Positions 4,106 through 5,572 of a stretch of 5,572 nucleotides of DNA are shown here, one piece after another. The notes under the pieces were generated by a model that did no database searches, had not been told where the DNA came from, and worked only from the letters and a program-made list of their open reading frames with translations. The DNA is from Candidatus Aphodomonas merdavium (GTDB lineage Bacteria > Bacillota > Clostridia > Christensenellales > Aristaeellaceae). How positions within the stretch are numbered: the first letter of the stretch is position 1; every line of letters starts with the position of its first letter. The stretch lies in the NCBI GenBank assembly GCA_018715585.1, contig DVLH01000030.1, positions 1 through 5,572 of the forward strand, given 5' to 3'. Made by a program: the position numbers and the translations under genes.

Positions 4106-5572
4106 ATGCGATACATCAGCACGCGTGATGCCGGCAGGAGCGTAACGGCCAGCGAGGCGATCATCGCGGGGATTTCGCCGGAAGGCGGTTTATTTTTGCC
4201 GGAGAGCATTCCGGCCGTTTCGCGCGAGGAAATCGCCGCGCTTTGCGAGATGGACTATCCGCAGCGCGCGGCGGATCTTCTCGCGCGCTTTTTGACCGAT
4301 TTTACGCGGGAAGAGCTGCTGTCGTTTGCAAAGGAGGCCTATGGGCCGGAGAAATTTGCACCGCCGGCCGTAGCGCCCGTTGTCCCGCTGGAGGAAGGCG
4401 CTTATGTGCTTGAGCTCTTCCACGGACCTACCTGCGCGTTTAAGGATTTTGCGCTGCAAATGCTGCCGCGGCTTTTAACGGCGTCGCTGCGCAAAAACGG
4501 AGAGACGCGCACGGTCGTCATCCTGGTAGCCACCTCGGGCGATACGGGCAAGGCGGCGTTGGAAGGATTTGCGGACGTGGCAGGGACAAAAATCTGCGTG
4601 TTTTATCCGGACGGCGGCGTCAGCGCCATGCAGCGGTTGCAGATGACGACGCAGCGCGGGGAAAACGTTATGGTCTGCGCCGTGCGCGGCAACTTTGACG
4701 ACGCGCAGACGGGCGTCAAGCGCATCTTTACCGACGACGCTTACCGCCGGGAGCTGGCAGAGCGCGGGTTTCTGCTCTCTTCCGCCAACAGCATCAACTG
4801 GGGACGCCTCGCGCCGCAAATCGCGTATTACTACTCGGCGTATTGCGATCTGGTAAACGCCGGTAAAATCGCGCTGGGCGATCCCGTCAACATCTGTGTG
4901 CCGACGGGAAACTTCGGCAACATTCTCGCCGCATGGTATGCGAAGCACAGCGGGCTGCCGGTGGGCAAGCTGATTTGTGCGTCAAACCGCAACAACGTGC
5001 TTACGGATTTCCTCACTACGGGCGTGTATGACCGCAACCGACCGTTCCATCTGACCGACTCGCCGTCGATGGATATCCTTGTTTCCTCCAACCTCGAACG
5101 GTTGTTGTCGCTGCTGATCGGGGATGAAAAGAAGCTGTGCGCGCTGATGCAGGCGCTGCGCGAGGGCGGCCGCTATGCGGTGGACGAGGACGTGCGCAGG
5201 GCGCTGGCGGACGAGTTTGCCTGCGGCTGGGCGGACGATGCGGCCACGCGGGAGACGATCGGCCGCACCTTCCGGGAGAACGGATATTTGCCGGACACGC
5301 ATACGGCCGTGGGCATCCGCGTCTGGCGGGACTATGCGGCGCGAAGCGGCGACCGCACGCCGGCGCTGCTGGCCGCCACGGCGGACCCGTTCAAGTTCTG
5401 TCCCGCCGTGCTGGCCGCGCTGGGCCAGCGCGTGCCGGAGGACGATTTTGCGCGCATGGATGCGCTTTGCGCGGCGACGGGCCGCACACCGCCCAAGCAG
5501 CTGCGCGGCCTTGAGGGCGTGCCGCCACGTTTTTCGGCCGTTGCTGCGCCTGAGCAGATGCGCGCAGTGGTC
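4106..5572 (+). CDS. thrC: Threonine synthase (3' end cut by window edge)
   Basis: PLP enzyme that converts O-phospho-L-homoserine to L-threonine plus phosphate, the last step of threonine synthesis. 489 codons are open to the last base; the long (YkuD-unrelated, E. coli/yeast-like) threonine synthases are usually close to this length, so only a few codons should be missing. Visible marks: N-terminal 'YISTRDAG...EGGLFLPE' (3-33), 'FHGPTCAFKDFALQML' with the PLP-binding Lys113, 'ATSGDTGKAA' (142-151), 'SSANSINWGRLAPQ' (225-238), the Gly-rich phosphate loop 'PTGNFGN' (266-272), 'SPSMDILVSSNLERLL' (319-334), 'DTHTAVG' (397-403) and 'ATADPFKF' (424-431). The start ATG 4106 gives the family N-terminus; GGGGG (4091-4095) lies 10 nt upstream as a modest ribosome site. 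It has its own promoter, separate from rubrerythrin. Confidence 0.97.
   Translation, partial: MRYISTRDAGRSVTASEAIIAGISPEGGLFLPESIPAVSREEIAALCEMDYPQRAADLLARFLTDFTREELLSFAKEAYGPEKFAPPAVAPVVPLEEGAYVLELFHGPTCAFKDFALQMLPRLLTASLRKNGETRTVVILVATSGDTGKAALEGFADVAGTKICVFYPDGGVSAMQRLQMTTQRGENVMVCAVRGNFDDAQTGVKRIFTDDAYRRELAERGFLLSSANSINWGRLAPQIAYYYSAYCDLVNAGKIALGDPVNICVPTGNFGNILAAWYAKHSGLPVGKLICASNRNNVLTDFLTTGVYDRNRPFHLTDSPSMDILVSSNLERLLSLLIGDEKKLCALMQALREGGRYAVDEDVRRALADEFACGWADDAATRETIGRTFRENGYLPDTHTAVGIRVWRDYAARSGDRTPALLAATADPFKFCPAVLAALGQRVPEDDFARMDALCAATGRTPPKQLRGLEGVPPRFSAVAAPEQMRAVV

Noticed and set aside
4475..5302. Three overlapping minus-strand open frames opposite thrC
   Set aside because: They mirror the GC-rich thrC codons, overlap one another in different frames and show no family features.
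5137..5514. Plus-strand frame of 125 codons within thrC
   Set aside because: Gly/Arg/Ala-rich out-of-frame reading of thrC, whose own frame keeps conserved motifs (DTHTAVG, ATADPFKF) through this stretch.

Overview
The window looks like chromosomal DNA of an anaerobic Gram-positive bacterium of the Bacillota, most likely class Clostridia. This is inferred from the rplM-rpsI pair with strong AGGAGG ribosome sites, a secreted Ig/SH3/YkuD L,D-transpeptidase, a rubrerythrin typical of anaerobes, short U-tailed terminators and consensus-like sigma-A promoters. Codon use is GC-rich, with many third-position C and G, most strongly in the last third. Species cannot be named from this sequence.

Layout, all genes on the + strand: (1) 1-492, the 3' end of an uncharacterised protein ending in a small His/Cys cluster, followed by a strong terminator. 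(2) 569-1616, the ribosomal protein unit: a near-perfect promoter, a structured leader of about 110 nt, rplM (L13), rpsI (S9) and a terminator. (3) 1617-1852, a non-coding stretch holding a short direct repeat, a hairpin and a promoter. (4) 1853-3448, an exported L,D-transpeptidase with two FlgD-like Ig repeats, a Pro-Thr linker, an SH3-like domain and a YkuD catalytic domain. (5) 3462-4021, a terminator-like hairpin whose 3' arm holds the ribosome-binding site of the next gene, a rubrerythrin. (6) 4044-5572, a promoter framed by an inverted repeat, then threonine synthase (thrC), which runs off the right edge probably very near its natural end.

The genes form separate transcription units rather than one pathway: translation (rplM-rpsI), cell-wall remodelling (L,D-transpeptidase), peroxide defence (rubrerythrin) and amino-acid synthesis (thrC). 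No mobile element, CRISPR array, tRNA, rRNA, phage gene or defence system is visible. I do not see an undescribed multi-gene system. The points most worth a second look are regulatory: the hairpin that is both a possible terminator and the site of the rubrerythrin Shine-Dalgarno, a possible pseudoknot in the rplM leader, and the inverted repeat around the thrC promoter.
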